Assembly (NCBI RefSeq): GCF_030269125.1
Contig: NZ_BSSM01000013.1
Span: forward strand, 124,001-188,000
Direction of reading: 5' to 3'
DNA from: Streptomyces hygroscopicus subsp. hygroscopicus
GTDB lineage: Bacteria; Actinomycetota; Actinomycetes; Streptomycetales; Streptomycetaceae
DNA length: 64,000 nucleotides
Part shown: positions 18,473 to 26,986 of the stretch, piece by piece
Position numbering within the stretch: position 1 is the first letter of the stretch
Layout of the letters: each line of letters begins with the position of its first letter
Position numbers and translations under genes: made by a program
Notes under the pieces: generated by a model
Told to the model about the DNA's origin: nothing
Database searches by the model: none
Seen by the model: only the letters and a program-made list of their open reading frames with translations

Positions 18473-19419
18473 CGCACGGCTCCGGCGGCGAGTACGGCGG
18501 CCACCTCGTCCGGGCCGGGCATCGCGGAGGAGCACTCCAGGCGGGAGGCGACGATGGCGCCGGCCGCGTTGGCGTGGCGCATGGTGGTCTCCAGGTCCCA
18601 GCCGGCCAGCAGCCCGTGGCACAGGGAGCCACCGAACGCGTCGCCCGCGCCGAGTCCGTTGAGGACGGTGACGGGGAGCGGGGGCACTTCGACGGACTCG
18701 CCTTCGGCGCTGACCGCGAGGACGCCCTTGGGGCCCTGTTTCACCACGGCGAGCCGCACGCCCGCGTCCAGCAACGCCCGTGCGGCGGCGTGGGGTTCGC
18801 GCACCCCGGTGGCGATCTCCACCTCGTCCAGGTTGCCGACGGCGACGGTGGTGTGGCGCAGCGCCTCGGCGTAGAAGGGGCGGGCGGTGTCCGGGTCGCG
18901 CCAGAACATCGGGCGCCAGTCGAGGTCGAACACGGTGGTGCCGGACCTGTCCCGGTGGGCGAGGGCGGTGAGGGTCGCGGTACGGCTCGGTTCCTCGCTG
19001 AGCCCGGTGCCGGTCACCCAGAAGACCCGGGCCGCGCGGATCGCGTCGAGGTTCAGCTCGCCGGCCTCGATCTCCAGGTCGGGGGCCTTGGGCTGCCGGT
19101 AGAAGTACAGCGGGAAGTCGTCGGGCGGGAAGACCTCGCAGAAGGTGACGGGGGTCGGGAGCCCGGACACGGAGGTGACCCAGCGGTCGTCGACGCCGAA
19201 CGCGCGCAACGCGTCGTGCAGGTAGGCGCCGAACGGGTCGTCACCGGTACGGGTGATCACGGCGGCGGTGCGTCCGAGCCGGGCCGCGGCCACCGCGACG
19301 TTGGTCGCCGACCCCCCGAGGAACTTCCCGAAGGTCGTCACCCGCGCGAGCGGAACCCCGGCCTGCAACGGATACAGATCCACTCCGATCCGCCCCATGG
19401 TGATCAGGTCGTACCCCAT
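18469..19419 (-). CDS. iolC: 5-dehydro-2-deoxygluconokinase
   Basis: This 316-residue PfkB-family sugar kinase phosphorylates 2-deoxy-5-keto-gluconate. The N-terminal signature is ITMGRIGVDLYP and GKFLGGSATNVAVAAARLG. The C-terminal PfkB signature GLGAGDAFGGSL holds the catalytic Asp. The ATG at 19419 has AAGGGGAG about 3-8 nt upstream; a frame extension to 19476 overlaps the promoter. It is the first gene of the five-gene iol operon. Confidence 0.93.
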   Translation of the reverse strand: MGYDLITMGRIGVDLYPLQAGVPLARVTTFGKFLGGSATNVAVAAARLGRTAAVITRTGDDPFGAYLHDALRAFGVDDRWVTSVSGLPTPVTFCEVFPPDDFPLYFYRQPKAPDLEIEAGELNLDAIRAARVFWVTGTGLSEEPSRTATLTALAHRDRSGTTVFDLDWRPMFWRDPDTARPFYAEALRHTTVAVGNLDEVEIATGVREPHAAARALLDAGVRLAVVKQGPKGVLAVSAEGESVEVPPLPVTVLNGLGAGDAFGGSLCHGLLAGWDLETTMRHANAAGAIVASRLECSSAMPGPDEVAAVLAAGAVR

Positions 19420-19447
19420 CGACTCCCCTTCATCACGCCTCCCCGGC

Positions 19448-19500
19448 TTTGTAGTCCTGCCCACGATCGCTGTCAATATTTTGTCCGGACATTCGGACGA
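19448..19500 (-). promoter_or_regulatory. iol operon promoter with adjacent palindromic operator
   Basis: On the minus strand, TTGACA (19471-19476) and TACAAA (19448-19453) are separated by exactly 17 bp, a good vegetative promoter. Just upstream is the perfect 10-bp palindrome TGTCCGGACA (19482-19491), followed by a second half-site CGGAC (19494-19498). Transcription would start near 19441, about 22 nt before the iolC ATG. A GntR-type repressor site is a reasonable guess. Confidence 0.75.
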
Positions 19501-19903
19501 TGGGGGGGTGGTGGCACGGCCGGTCGATCGTGGCCGGGTTCAGCGGGGCGGCGGCGATCGGCGGCGGGATCCGGAGGCGGCCGGCAGGACAGCGGGGCGC
19601 GGAACGCCGCGGGCCCGGCCACGGCGGAGCCGGTCGCCACGCCGGCCCACCCATGCCCCGCCCCGACGCCGGCCACACCCGCGCCCGCGGGGCGCTTTGC
19701 CGCAGACGTGTCACAAAGAACTCGCCTCTGTCACACATGTCGCGCGTACGCGGGCGCTGCGTCACACCCGGACGACAGGGGCTGACCGTTGGTCACGGTG
19801 CGTCGTTGTCCGGGCGCAGGCTTGGTGATCGCCAGCACAGCGCCCGGCTCCACCGACGGCCGTCCCCGGCCGCCGCCGCGGCGCGCGCAGGGAGGTGCAG
19901 CTC
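19501..19903. other. Intergenic region with three short GTCACA repeats, no gene seen
   Basis: About 400 bases lie between the iol promoter and the small HTH gene. TGTCACA occurs at about 19709 and 19730 (21 bp apart) and GTCACAC at 19761, possibly binding sites for control of the HTH gene. Reading frames here do not show coding codon use. GGAGGTG at 19891-19897 serves the next gene. Confidence 0.45.
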
Positions 19904-20104
19904 ATGACCGACCGCAGGCTCTGGTCGTACAAGGAGATCGCGGCGCACATCAAGGTGCAGCCGGACACCGTGCGGTCGTACCGCAAACACGGGTTGCTGC
20001 CCCCACCGGACCATGTGGAGGGCGGCAAGCCCTACTGGTACGCCGACACCGTCCGCGCCTGGGTCGCCGCCCGGCCGAGCAGCCGCGGGCGGCGCCCCGA
20101 CTGA
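19904..20104 (+). CDS. Small MerR/excisionase-type helix-turn-helix protein
   Basis: This 66-residue protein is a single winged-HTH: WSYKEIAAHIKVQPDTVRSYRKHGLLPPPD, then GGKPYWYADTVRAWVAARP, the layout of MerR N-domains and HTH_17 DNA-binding proteins. There is no effector domain. The ATG at 19904 has GGAGGTG 6 nt upstream. It converges on an alcohol dehydrogenase gene only 22 bp away. It might regulate its own locus or act as an accessory DNA-binding factor; no recombinase gene is nearby, so a phage excisionase role is unsupported. Confidence 0.8.
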   Translation: MTDRRLWSYKEIAAHIKVQPDTVRSYRKHGLLPPPDHVEGGKPYWYADTVRAWVAARPSSRGRRPD

Positions 20105-20126
20105 CGTCCCGCCGCCCGCGGGGGCG

Positions 20127-21170
20127 TCACGCCCACGGCTCGACGACCGTCACCCCGGCCCCCGGCGCCTTCCCCATCGCCGCGAGGGCCGCCGGGGCCG
20201 CGTCGAGCGGGATCGTGGACGTCACCAGGAGGTCGGGACGCAGGACGCCGGAGCGGACCAGGCCCAGCATGCCGGGGTAGGTGTGCGCGGCCATGCCGTG
20301 GCTGCCCAGGAGTTCGAGCTCCAGCGCGATCGCGCGGGCCATCGGCACCGGGGTCGTACCGTCGGCCGAGGGCAGCAGTCCGACCTGGACGTGCCGGCCC
20401 CGGCGGCGCAGGGAGCCGACGGACGCGGCGCAGGTGACGGGCGAACCGAGCGCGTCCAGCGAGAGATGGGCACCGCCGTCGGTCAGTTCCCGCACCGCCG
20501 CGGCCGTGTCGGGCACCGCACGCGCGTCCAGGCAGTGCGCCGCCCCGAACGTCCGCGCCAGTTCCAGCGCCCCCGGCGAGATGTCGACGGCGACCACCCG
20601 CGCCCCGGCCGCCGCCGCGATCATCACCGCGGACAGGCCGACCCCGCCGCAGCCGTGCACCGCGACCCACTCCCCGGCCGCGGCCCGCCCCTGCTGCACC
20701 ACGGCGCGGAAGGCCGTGGCGAAGCGGCAGCCGAGACCCGCGGCGGTGCCGTACGCCATGCCGTCCGGGATCGCCACGAGGTTCACGTCCGCGTGGTCGA
20801 GGGCGACGTACTCGGCGAAGGAGCCCCAGTGGCTGAAGCCGGGCTGGGTCTGCCGTTCGCACACCTGCTGGTCGCCCGCCGCGCAGGCCGGGCAGCCACC
20901 GCAGGCGCACACGAACGGCACGGTGACCCGGTCGCCGGGCCGCCAGCCGGTCACCCGGGTGCCCACCGCCTCGACCACACCGGCGAGTTCGTGTCCGGGC
21001 ACGTGCGGCAGCACGATGTCGGCGTCGTGGCCCATCCAGCCGTGCCAGTCGCTGCGGCACAGCCCGGTCGCCTCGACCCGGACCACGACCCCGTGCTCCG
21101 CGGGCGCCGGGTCGGGCACCTCCCGCACCTCGGCCGGCTTCCCGAACTCCTCGAACAGCACCGCTCTCAT
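20127..21170 (-). CDS. Zinc-dependent alcohol dehydrogenase
   Basis: This 347-residue medium-chain dehydrogenase has catalytic-zinc ligands in GLCRSDWHG and VPGHELAGVVEAVG. Structural-zinc cysteines lie in CACGGCPACAAGDQQVC. The Rossmann motif is VHGCGGVGLSAVMIA, followed by an acidic strand end (VVAVDIS) that favours NAD. The ATG at 21170 has AAGGTGG upstream. It stands alone, so the substrate is unknown. Length and motifs are those of a complete, active enzyme. Confidence 0.9.
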   Translation of the reverse strand: MRAVLFEEFGKPAEVREVPDPAPAEHGVVVRVEATGLCRSDWHGWMGHDADIVLPHVPGHELAGVVEAVGTRVTGWRPGDRVTVPFVCACGGCPACAAGDQQVCERQTQPGFSHWGSFAEYVALDHADVNLVAIPDGMAYGTAAGLGCRFATAFRAVVQQGRAAAGEWVAVHGCGGVGLSAVMIAAAAGARVVAVDISPGALELARTFGAAHCLDARAVPDTAAAVRELTDGGAHLSLDALGSPVTCAASVGSLRRRGRHVQVGLLPSADGTTPVPMARAIALELELLGSHGMAAHTYPGMLGLVRSGVLRPDLLVTSTIPLDAAPAALAAMGKAPGAGVTVVEPWA

Positions 21171-21343
21171 GCGCCCACCTTTTCACGCCACCGCGGACCG
21201 CCACCGTCGGGCCGTCACGCGTACGGCGCACGAGGACGGCGACGGACCGGCACATCTGCCTAAGGTGCGGAGGAATCACCCGGGAGACACCCGGCGCGTC
21301 ACCGGTGATCCGCCCTTGCCCGCAGCCCGAGGGGACGACCCAC

Positions 21344-22288
21344 GTGAGCCACCCCCCGCCGCCCGGCACACCCAAGGCCCGCATCCCCCACCCGCAGCAG
21401 CCCCCGCCGCCGTACCCCCGCATCGGCGCGGGCCTGTGGAAGCGCTGCCTGGGCGGTGGGCTCGCGGTGTGGGCAGCGACCGCGGTGCTGGCCCTCGCGA
21501 CCCGCAGCACGGCCGCGCTGCCGGTGCCCGTCCTGCTCGGCGGTTTCCTGGTGCCCGTGGTCTTCGTGCTGTGGGCGTACGAGCGGCACGGCCGGGACCT
21601 CGGCGTCAGCGCGGTCCTCGGCTGCTTCCTCGCGGGCGGCGCGCTCGGCGTGCTCGGCGCCTCGCTCGCCGCGTCGGACGTGCCGCACCCCTCCCCCGGC
21701 CGGTTCCTGACCACCGCCCTGGCCGAGGAGGTGGCCAAGCTGGGCGCGCTGGCGTTCGCGCTGCGCCGGCAGCCGGCCGTGCACGGCATGCGGGCCGGAC
21801 TGGTGCTCGGCGCGGCCGTCGGTGTCGGCTTCGCGGCGCTGGAGAGCACCGGCCACGCCCTCGACGCCGCCCTCTCCGCCCCGGACCTCTGGGGGCAGTT
21901 GGAGACGGAGCTGGCGCGCGGGCTGCTCGCCCCCTTGGGACAGGGCCTGTGGACCGCGATCGGGGGCGGTGTGCTGCTCGCGCTGCGCCGCCCGGACGGG
22001 CGCTTGCGGTACGCCCCGCCGGTGGTCGCCGCGTGCGTGGGCGCCGCCCTGCTGCACGCCCTCGCGGACACGGCGCGGGGCGTCGCGCCCTGGCTGGTCG
22101 TACGGCTCACCGGCCGGGGCGTGGAGCCCGGACTGTTCGCGCCCGGGTACCCGCCCCAGCCGAGCGCCTCGCAGCAGCATCTGCTCACGCTGGTCGCGAC
22201 CCTCGGCCCCGCCCTCGTCGCACTGGCCGCCCTCGCCTGGGCGCTGTCACTCACCCGACGGAATCCGCCTTGGAAAAATACCCCCTAG
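21344..22288 (+). CDS. PrsW-family intramembrane metalloprotease
   Basis: This 314-residue membrane protein has a Pro-rich cytoplasmic N-terminus (1-25) and about eight hydrophobic segments. The PrsW motifs are present: ALAEEVAKLGA (Glu128-Glu129), GFAALES and HALADTA. PrsW proteases cut membrane anti-sigma factors in other bacteria; the target here is unknown. The start is GTG at 21344 with GAGGGG about 9 nt upstream; a longer frame starts at 21305. Its last codons and stop overlap the promoter and operator of the copper operon. Confidence 0.82.
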   Translation: MSHPPPPGTPKARIPHPQQPPPPYPRIGAGLWKRCLGGGLAVWAATAVLALATRSTAALPVPVLLGGFLVPVVFVLWAYERHGRDLGVSAVLGCFLAGGALGVLGASLAASDVPHPSPGRFLTTALAEEVAKLGALAFALRRQPAVHGMRAGLVLGAAVGVGFAALESTGHALDAALSAPDLWGQLETELARGLLAPLGQGLWTAIGGGVLLALRRPDGRLRYAPPVVAACVGAALLHALADTARGVAPWLVVRLTGRGVEPGLFAPGYPPQPSASQQHLLTLVATLGPALVALAALAWALSLTRRNPPWKNTP

Positions 22289-22297
22289 GGGTATACT
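22270..22297 (+). promoter_or_regulatory. copZ-copA promoter with CsoR-type copper operator
   Basis: TTGGAA (22270-22275) and TATACT (22292-22297) are 16 bp apart. Between and over the -10 lies ATACCCCCTAGGGGTAT (22278-22294), a near-perfect palindrome matching the G/C-tract operators of the copper repressor CsoR in Streptomyces. CsoR bound here would block RNA polymerase until Cu(I) releases it. The site overlaps the TAG stop of the upstream protease gene (22286-22288). The csoR gene itself is not in this window. Confidence 0.88.
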
Positions 22298-22362
22298 CTG
22301 AGGAGAGTGGGGGGAAGCATCGGGAACACCACCGGCCCCACAGCCACGACGAGGAGAACGAC

Positions 22363-22602
22363 ATGAGCGCCCAGACCGACACTTCGGCCTCCGTCACCAC
22401 CGTCTACCAGGTCACCGGCATGAGCTGCGGCCACTGCGAGGGGTCCGTCTCCGCCGAGATCTCCCAGCTCCCCGGCGTCACCTCGGTGAAGGCCGTCGCA
22501 TCGAGCGGCGAGGTGACCGTCGTCTCCGCGGCCCCGCTGGACGACGAGGCCGTCCGCGCCGCCGTGGACGAGGCCGGCTTCGAGCTGGCCGGCAAGGCCT
22601 GA
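22363..22602 (+). CDS. copZ: Copper chaperone (heavy-metal-associated domain)
   Basis: This 79-residue protein is a single HMA domain with MSCGHCEGSV (Cys22, Cys25) for Cu(I). It would carry copper in the cytosol to the CopA pump encoded 86 bp downstream. GAGGAG at 22351-22356 fits the ATG at 22363. Expression should rise with copper through the operator just upstream. Confidence 0.93.
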   Translation: MSAQTDTSASVTTVYQVTGMSCGHCEGSVSAEISQLPGVTSVKAVASSGEVTVVSAAPLDDEAVRAAVDEAGFELAGKA

Positions 22603-22688
22603 GCACCACCCTTCCACAGCCCCGACCGGCCGCGCCGACCAGCTGATACTGGCTCCGCGCGCCCCGGTCCGATGTCTGGAGTCCGGAC

Positions 22689-25007
22689 ATGACCAGCACC
22701 ATCGCAGAGACAGCCATAACCCCCGGTACGACGTCCGAGGTCGAACTCCTCATCGGCGGGATGACCTGCGCGTCCTGCGCGGCCCGGGTGGAGAAGAAGC
22801 TCAACCGGATGGACGGCGTCAGCGCCACCGTCAACTACGCCACCGAGAAGGCGAAGGTCCACTACGGCGCGGGCGTCGAGGTCGCCGACCTGATCGCCAC
22901 CGTCGTCAAGACCGGGTACACCGCCGAGGAACCCGCCCCGCCGCGGCCCGAACCCGAGGCCGCGACCGCGGCCCCGGGGTCCGCCGGGCAGGACCCCGAA
23001 CTCGGCGCCCTGCGCCACCGTCTGCTCGTCTCCGCGCTGCTCGCCGCCCCCGTCGTGCTGCTCGCGATGATCCCGGCCCTCCAGTTCGACAACTGGCAGT
23101 GGCTCTCCCTCACCCTCGCCGCGCCCGTCGTCGTCTGGGGCGGCGCGCCCTTCCACCGCGCCGCCTGGACCAACGCCCGGCACGGCGCGGCCACCATGGA
23201 CACCCTGGTCTCGGTCGGCACGCTGGCCGCGTTCGGCTGGTCGCTGTGGGCGCTGTTCTTCGGCCACGCCGGGATGACCGGCATGCACGACGAGTTCCGC
23301 CTCACCGTCTCCCGCATGGACGGCGCCTCCACCATCTACCTGGAGGTCGCCTCCGGCGTCGTCGCGCTGATCCTGCTCGGCCGCTACCTGGAGGCCCGCT
23401 CCAAGCGGCGCGCGGGAGCGGCCCTGAAGGCCCTGCTGGAGCTGGGCGCCAAGGACGTGGCGGTGCTGCGATACGAGGAGGGCGAGCGCGAAGCGCTCTC
23501 CTCTGAGGGCGGCGACGGGAGACGGGTGGGCGGCCGCGAGGTGCGCGTGCCCGTCTCCTCCCTCGCGGTCGGCGACTGGTTCGTCGTACGGCCCGGCGAG
23601 AAGGTCGCCACCGACGGCACCGTGGTCGAGGGCGTCTCCGCGGTCGACGCCTCCATGCTGACCGGCGAGTCGGTGCCGGTGGACGTCGGCCCCGGCGACA
23701 AGGTCACCGGCGCCACGGTCAACGCGGGCGGCCGGCTCGTCGTGGAGGCCACCCGGGTCGGCGCCGACACCCAGCTCGCGCGCATGGCCAGGCTGGTCGA
23801 GGACGCGCAGAGCGGCAAGGCCGAGGTGCAGCGGCTCGCCGACCGCGTCTCCGCCGTGTTCGTGCCCGTGGTCATCCTGATCGCGCTCGCCACCTTCGGC
23901 GTCTGGCTCGGCGTCACCGGGGACGCGGTCGCCGCGTTCACCGCGGCCGTCGCCGTGCTGATCATCGCCTGCCCCTGCGCGCTGGGCCTCGCCACGCCGA
24001 CCGCGCTGATGGTCGGCACGGGGCGCGGCGCCCAGCTCGGCATCCTGATCAAGGGCCCGGAGGTCCTGGAGTCCACGCGCCGCGTCGACACCGTCGTCCT
24101 GGACAAGACCGGCACCGTCACCACCGGCCGGATGACCCTCCAGGCGGTGTACGCCGCGGACGGCGAGGACGAGAAGGAGCTGCTGCGCCTCGCGGGTGCC
24201 CTGGAGCACGCCTCCGAGCACCCCGTCGCCCGCGCCGTCGCGACCGGCGCCGAGGAGCGCACCGGCGCCCTTCCCTCGGTCGAGCACTTCGAGAACGTCC
24301 CCGGGCGGGGTGTGCGCGGGCGCGTGGACGGGCGCGAGGTGGCCGTGGGGCGCCTGTACGACGACGTCCCCGAGGAGCTGGCCCGCGCGGCTCGCGAGGC
24401 CGAGCGCGAGGGCCGTACGGCCGTCCTGGCGGGCTGGGACGGGCGGGCCCGCGGGGTCCTCGCGGTCGCCGACGCGGTCAAGGAGACCAGCGCCGAGGCG
24501 ATCCGCGAGCTGCGCGCCCTCGGACTGACACCGGTGCTGCTCACCGGGGACAACCGGACGGTCGCCGAGTCGGTCGCCAAGGCCGTCGGCATCGACGCCG
24601 AGCACGTGTACGCCGAGGTGCTGCCCGAGGACAAGGTGGACGTCGTGCGGCGCCTCCAGGGCGAGGGCCGCGCGGTGGCCATGGTCGGCGACGGGGTCAA
24701 CGACGCGGCCGCCCTCGCGACCGCCGACCTGGGCCTCGCGATGGGCACCGGCACGGACGCCGCGATCGAGGCCGGCGATCTGACGCTGGTCCGCGGCGAC
24801 CTGCGGACGGCCTCGGACGCCATCCGGCTGTCCCGACGGACGCTGGCCACCATCAAGGGCAATCTCGTGTGGGCGTTCGGCTACAACGTGGCCGCGCTGC
24901 CGCTGGCCGCCGCGGGGCTGCTGAACCCGATGATCGCGGGCGCCGCGATGGCGTTCTCCTCGGTGTTCGTGGTCACCAACAGCCTGCGGCTGCGCCGGTT
25001 CCGCTGA
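22689..25007 (+). CDS. copA: Copper-exporting P1B-type ATPase
   Basis: This 772-residue pump begins with one N-terminal metal-binding domain (GMTCASCAARV, Cys27/Cys30). Membrane metal site CPC is in IIACPCALGLATPTAL, phosphorylation site DKTGTVTTG, actuator LTGES, nucleotide-domain SEHPVARA and hinge GDGVNDAAAL. YNVAALPLA in helix 7 and MAFSSVFVVTNS in helix 8 identify the Cu(I) P1B-1 class. It exports Cu(I) across the cell membrane. CTGGAG lies about 7 nt before the ATG at 22689. It is co-transcribed with copZ. Confidence 0.95.
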   Translation: MTSTIAETAITPGTTSEVELLIGGMTCASCAARVEKKLNRMDGVSATVNYATEKAKVHYGAGVEVADLIATVVKTGYTAEEPAPPRPEPEAATAAPGSAGQDPELGALRHRLLVSALLAAPVVLLAMIPALQFDNWQWLSLTLAAPVVVWGGAPFHRAAWTNARHGAATMDTLVSVGTLAAFGWSLWALFFGHAGMTGMHDEFRLTVSRMDGASTIYLEVASGVVALILLGRYLEARSKRRAGAALKALLELGAKDVAVLRYEEGEREALSSEGGDGRRVGGREVRVPVSSLAVGDWFVVRPGEKVATDGTVVEGVSAVDASMLTGESVPVDVGPGDKVTGATVNAGGRLVVEATRVGADTQLARMARLVEDAQSGKAEVQRLADRVSAVFVPVVILIALATFGVWLGVTGDAVAAFTAAVAVLIIACPCALGLATPTALMVGTGRGAQLGILIKGPEVLESTRRVDTVVLDKTGTVTTGRMTLQAVYAADGEDEKELLRLAGALEHASEHPVARAVATGAEERTGALPSVEHFENVPGRGVRGRVDGREVAVGRLYDDVPEELARAAREAEREGRTAVLAGWDGRARGVLAVADAVKETSAEAIRELRALGLTPVLLTGDNRTVAESVAKAVGIDAEHVYAEVLPEDKVDVVRRLQGEGRAVAMVGDGVNDAAALATADLGLAMGTGTDAAIEAGDLTLVRGDLRTASDAIRLSRRTLATIKGNLVWAFGYNVAALPLAAAGLLNPMIAGAAMAFSSVFVVTNSLRLRRFR

Positions 25008-25049
25008 TGGTCCCGCCGAACTCGGGACCAAAGTCCCCCTAGAGACGGG

Positions 25050-25126
25050 CGCGAGCCTCACATAAGCTCTTCACAAGGCTCGCGCATCATCCTTACGCCT
25101 GGGCCCCGTTCGCCGTATCGGGGCCC
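25050..25126 (+). terminator. Two tandem hairpins after copA
   Basis: The first hairpin pairs 25050-25058 with 25076-25084 (perfect 9 bp, 17-nt loop). The second pairs 25101-25108 with 25119-25126 (perfect 8 bp, 10-nt loop). Both lie downstream of the copA stop and probably end copZ-copA transcription. Confidence 0.65.
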
Positions 25127-25430
25127 TTGCGCATTAAAGGGACATATGCAAGAGACGCAGATCACAGTGATGTGAACCTAACCATCGAAGGGGTTCGAAG
25201 GTCTAAGTTGGCGATGTCGGATCGGCGTCTTGGGGGGCGCTGACCCGGCGTCTGGGGATGTCTTGGGGGACGTCCCCGGAGATGCGTTGCCGGGGCACGT
25301 ACACCGGGAAGCTTTGAGCGGCCCTCCCGGCGTGCCTGTCCCGGCAGACCGCACATCGACAGCGATTCAGGCGCTGTCCTCTCCGAGCGCCCGGCCCGGA
25401 TCCCGTGGGGGGAATCCGCACCGGGACATG
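25127..25430. other. Gap between convergent copA and gltA, no convincing gene
   Basis: The whole convergent gap (25008-25518) is about 510 bases, long for this window. A nine-codon frame at 25146-25175 has AAAGGGA in front but with only 3 nt spacing. A 72-codon minus-strand frame ending at 25203 contains a CRCAVCRDR cluster but has many A/T third positions, unlike neighbouring genes. An unannotated small RNA is possible. Confidence 0.4.
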
Positions 25431-25485
25431 AGAAGGCGCCCTGGTCGTCGGCCCGTGGGGGGACCGGCGTCTCAGGGCGCCTTCT
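25431..25485 (-). terminator. 13-bp perfect hairpin after citrate synthase gene
   Basis: Arms 25431-25443 and 25473-25485 pair perfectly around a 29-nt loop that can fold further. It lies 34 bp beyond the gltA stop on the minus strand. Confidence 0.8.
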
Positions 25486-25518
25486 TCTCTGCCTCGTCCC
25501 AGGCAGCGCGTCTCCGGC

Positions 25519-26808
25519 TCAGCGGGCCTCGACCGGCACGAAGTCGCGCTCGACCACGCCCGTGTAGATCTGGCGGGGACGGCCGATGCGGGAACCCGGC
25601 TCCTTGATCATCTCGGTCCACTGGGCGATCCAGCCCGGCAGGCGGCCGAGGGCGAACAGGACCGTGAACATCTCGGTCGGGAAGCCCATGGCCCGGTAGA
25701 TCAGACCGGTGTAGAAGTCGACGTTCGGGTAGAGGCTGCGCGAGACGAAGTAGTCGTCGGAGAGCGCGTGCTCCTCCAGCTTGAGAGCGATGTCCAGCAG
25801 CTCGTCGGACTTGCCGAGGGCCGAGAGGACGTCGTGCGCGGCGGCCTTGATGATCTTGGCGCGCGGGTCGAAGTTCTTGTAGACCCGGTGGCCGAAGCCC
25901 ATCAGGCGGACGCCGTCCTCCTTGTTCTTCACCTTGCGGATGAAGGTGTCGACGTCGCCGCCGCTCTCCTTGATGCCCTCCAGCATCTCCAGGACGGACT
26001 GGTTGGCGCCGCCGTGCAGCGGGCCCCACAGCGCCGAGATGCCGGCGGAGATCGACGCGAACATGTTGGCCTGCGAGGAGCCGACGAGGCGGACCGTCGA
26101 GGTCGAACAGTTCTGCTCGTGGTCGGCGTGCAGGATCAGCAGCTTGTCCAGCGCGGAGACGACGACCGGGTCCAGCTCGTACTCGTCGGCCGGGACCGAG
26201 AAGGTCATGCGCAGGAAGTTCTCGACGTAGCCGAGGTCGTTGCGCGGGTAGACGAACGGGTGACCGATCGACTTCTTGTACGCGTACGCCGCGATCGTCG
26301 GCAGCTTGGCGAGCAGCCGGATCGTGGAGAGGTTGCGCTGCTTCTCGTCGAACGGGTTGTGGCTGTCCTGGTAGAAGGTGGACAGCGCCGAGACGACCGA
26401 GGACAGCATGGCCATCGGGTGGGCGTCGCGCGGGAAGCCCTTGTAGAAGTTCTTGACGTCCTCGTGCAGCAGCGTGTGCCGCGTGATGTCGCCCTTGAAC
26501 GTCGTCAGCTCGTCCACGGTGGGCAGCTCGCCGTGGATCAGCAGGTACGCCACCTCCAGGAAGGTGGAGCGCTCGGCCAGCTGCTCGATGGGGTAGCCGC
26601 GGTAGCGGAGGATGCCCGCCTCGCCGTCGAGGTAGGTGACCGCGGATTTGTAGGCGGCCGTGTTGCCGTACCCGCTGTCGAGGGTCACCAGCCCGGTCTG
26701 GGCGCGCAGCTTCCCGATGTCGAAGCCCTTGTCACCGACGGTGCTGTCGACCACCGGGTAGGTGTACTCGCCGTCGCCGTACCGCAGTACTACAGAGTTG
26801 TCGCTCAC
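25519..26808 (-). CDS. gltA: Citrate synthase
   Basis: This 429-residue type II citrate synthase condenses acetyl-CoA and oxaloacetate at the entry of the TCA cycle. The catalytic residues are visible: His in WGPLHGGANQ, His in GFGHRVYKNFDPRA and Asp in NVDFYTGLIY. The N-terminal beta-rich domain of hexameric enzymes (VLRYGDGEYTYPVV) is present. I chose the GTG at 26808 (SDNSVVLRYG, the usual family N-terminus) with AGGGA just upstream; another in-frame GTG at 26820 would add four residues. Monocistronic, with its own terminator. Confidence 0.96.
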   Translation of the reverse strand: MSDNSVVLRYGDGEYTYPVVDSTVGDKGFDIGKLRAQTGLVTLDSGYGNTAAYKSAVTYLDGEAGILRYRGYPIEQLAERSTFLEVAYLLIHGELPTVDELTTFKGDITRHTLLHEDVKNFYKGFPRDAHPMAMLSSVVSALSTFYQDSHNPFDEKQRNLSTIRLLAKLPTIAAYAYKKSIGHPFVYPRNDLGYVENFLRMTFSVPADEYELDPVVVSALDKLLILHADHEQNCSTSTVRLVGSSQANMFASISAGISALWGPLHGGANQSVLEMLEGIKESGGDVDTFIRKVKNKEDGVRLMGFGHRVYKNFDPRAKIIKAAAHDVLSALGKSDELLDIALKLEEHALSDDYFVSRSLYPNVDFYTGLIYRAMGFPTEMFTVLFALGRLPGWIAQWTEMIKEPGSRIGRPRQIYTGVVERDFVPVEAR

Positions 26809-26915
26809 GTCTTCCCTCACCGACGTAGTGCCTCATCTTCGAGGTGCCCTGACTGTCTCTACCATCCCCCATTTGGCTCAGGAGAGTGCACTCGGGGTCG
26901 ACCATTGGGCCTATT

Positions 26916-26934
26916 GACGGCACTCAGTGCCGTC
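26916..26934. promoter_or_regulatory. 19-nt palindrome between helicase and citrate synthase genes
   Basis: GACGGCACT (26916-26924) and AGTGCCGTC (26926-26934) flank a single C. It lies 53 bp past the helicase stop and about 110 bp upstream of gltA, both on the minus strand. It could end helicase transcription or bind a regulator of gltA; the 1-nt spacer favours a protein-binding site, because a hairpin needs at least a 3-nt loop. Confidence 0.5.
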
Positions 26935-26986
26935 AGCCTGCCTATCCTGCCCCCTCGGAGAGGCATCTGGAAGTGCTCTGTGACCT

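Noticed and set aside
19904..20104. HTH protein as a phage or plasmid excisionase marking an integrated element
   Set aside because: No integrase, attachment-site repeat, tRNA or phage gene lies nearby.
22404..25061. 885-codon minus-strand open frame opposite copA
   Set aside because: It is the antisense shadow of a clear copper ATPase, with low-complexity translation and no ribosome-binding site. Long antisense frames are expected at this GC content.
25146..25175. Nine-codon leader peptide frame after copA
   Set aside because: The AAAGGGA is only 3 nt from the ATG, and no attenuator or downstream same-strand gene exists for it to control.
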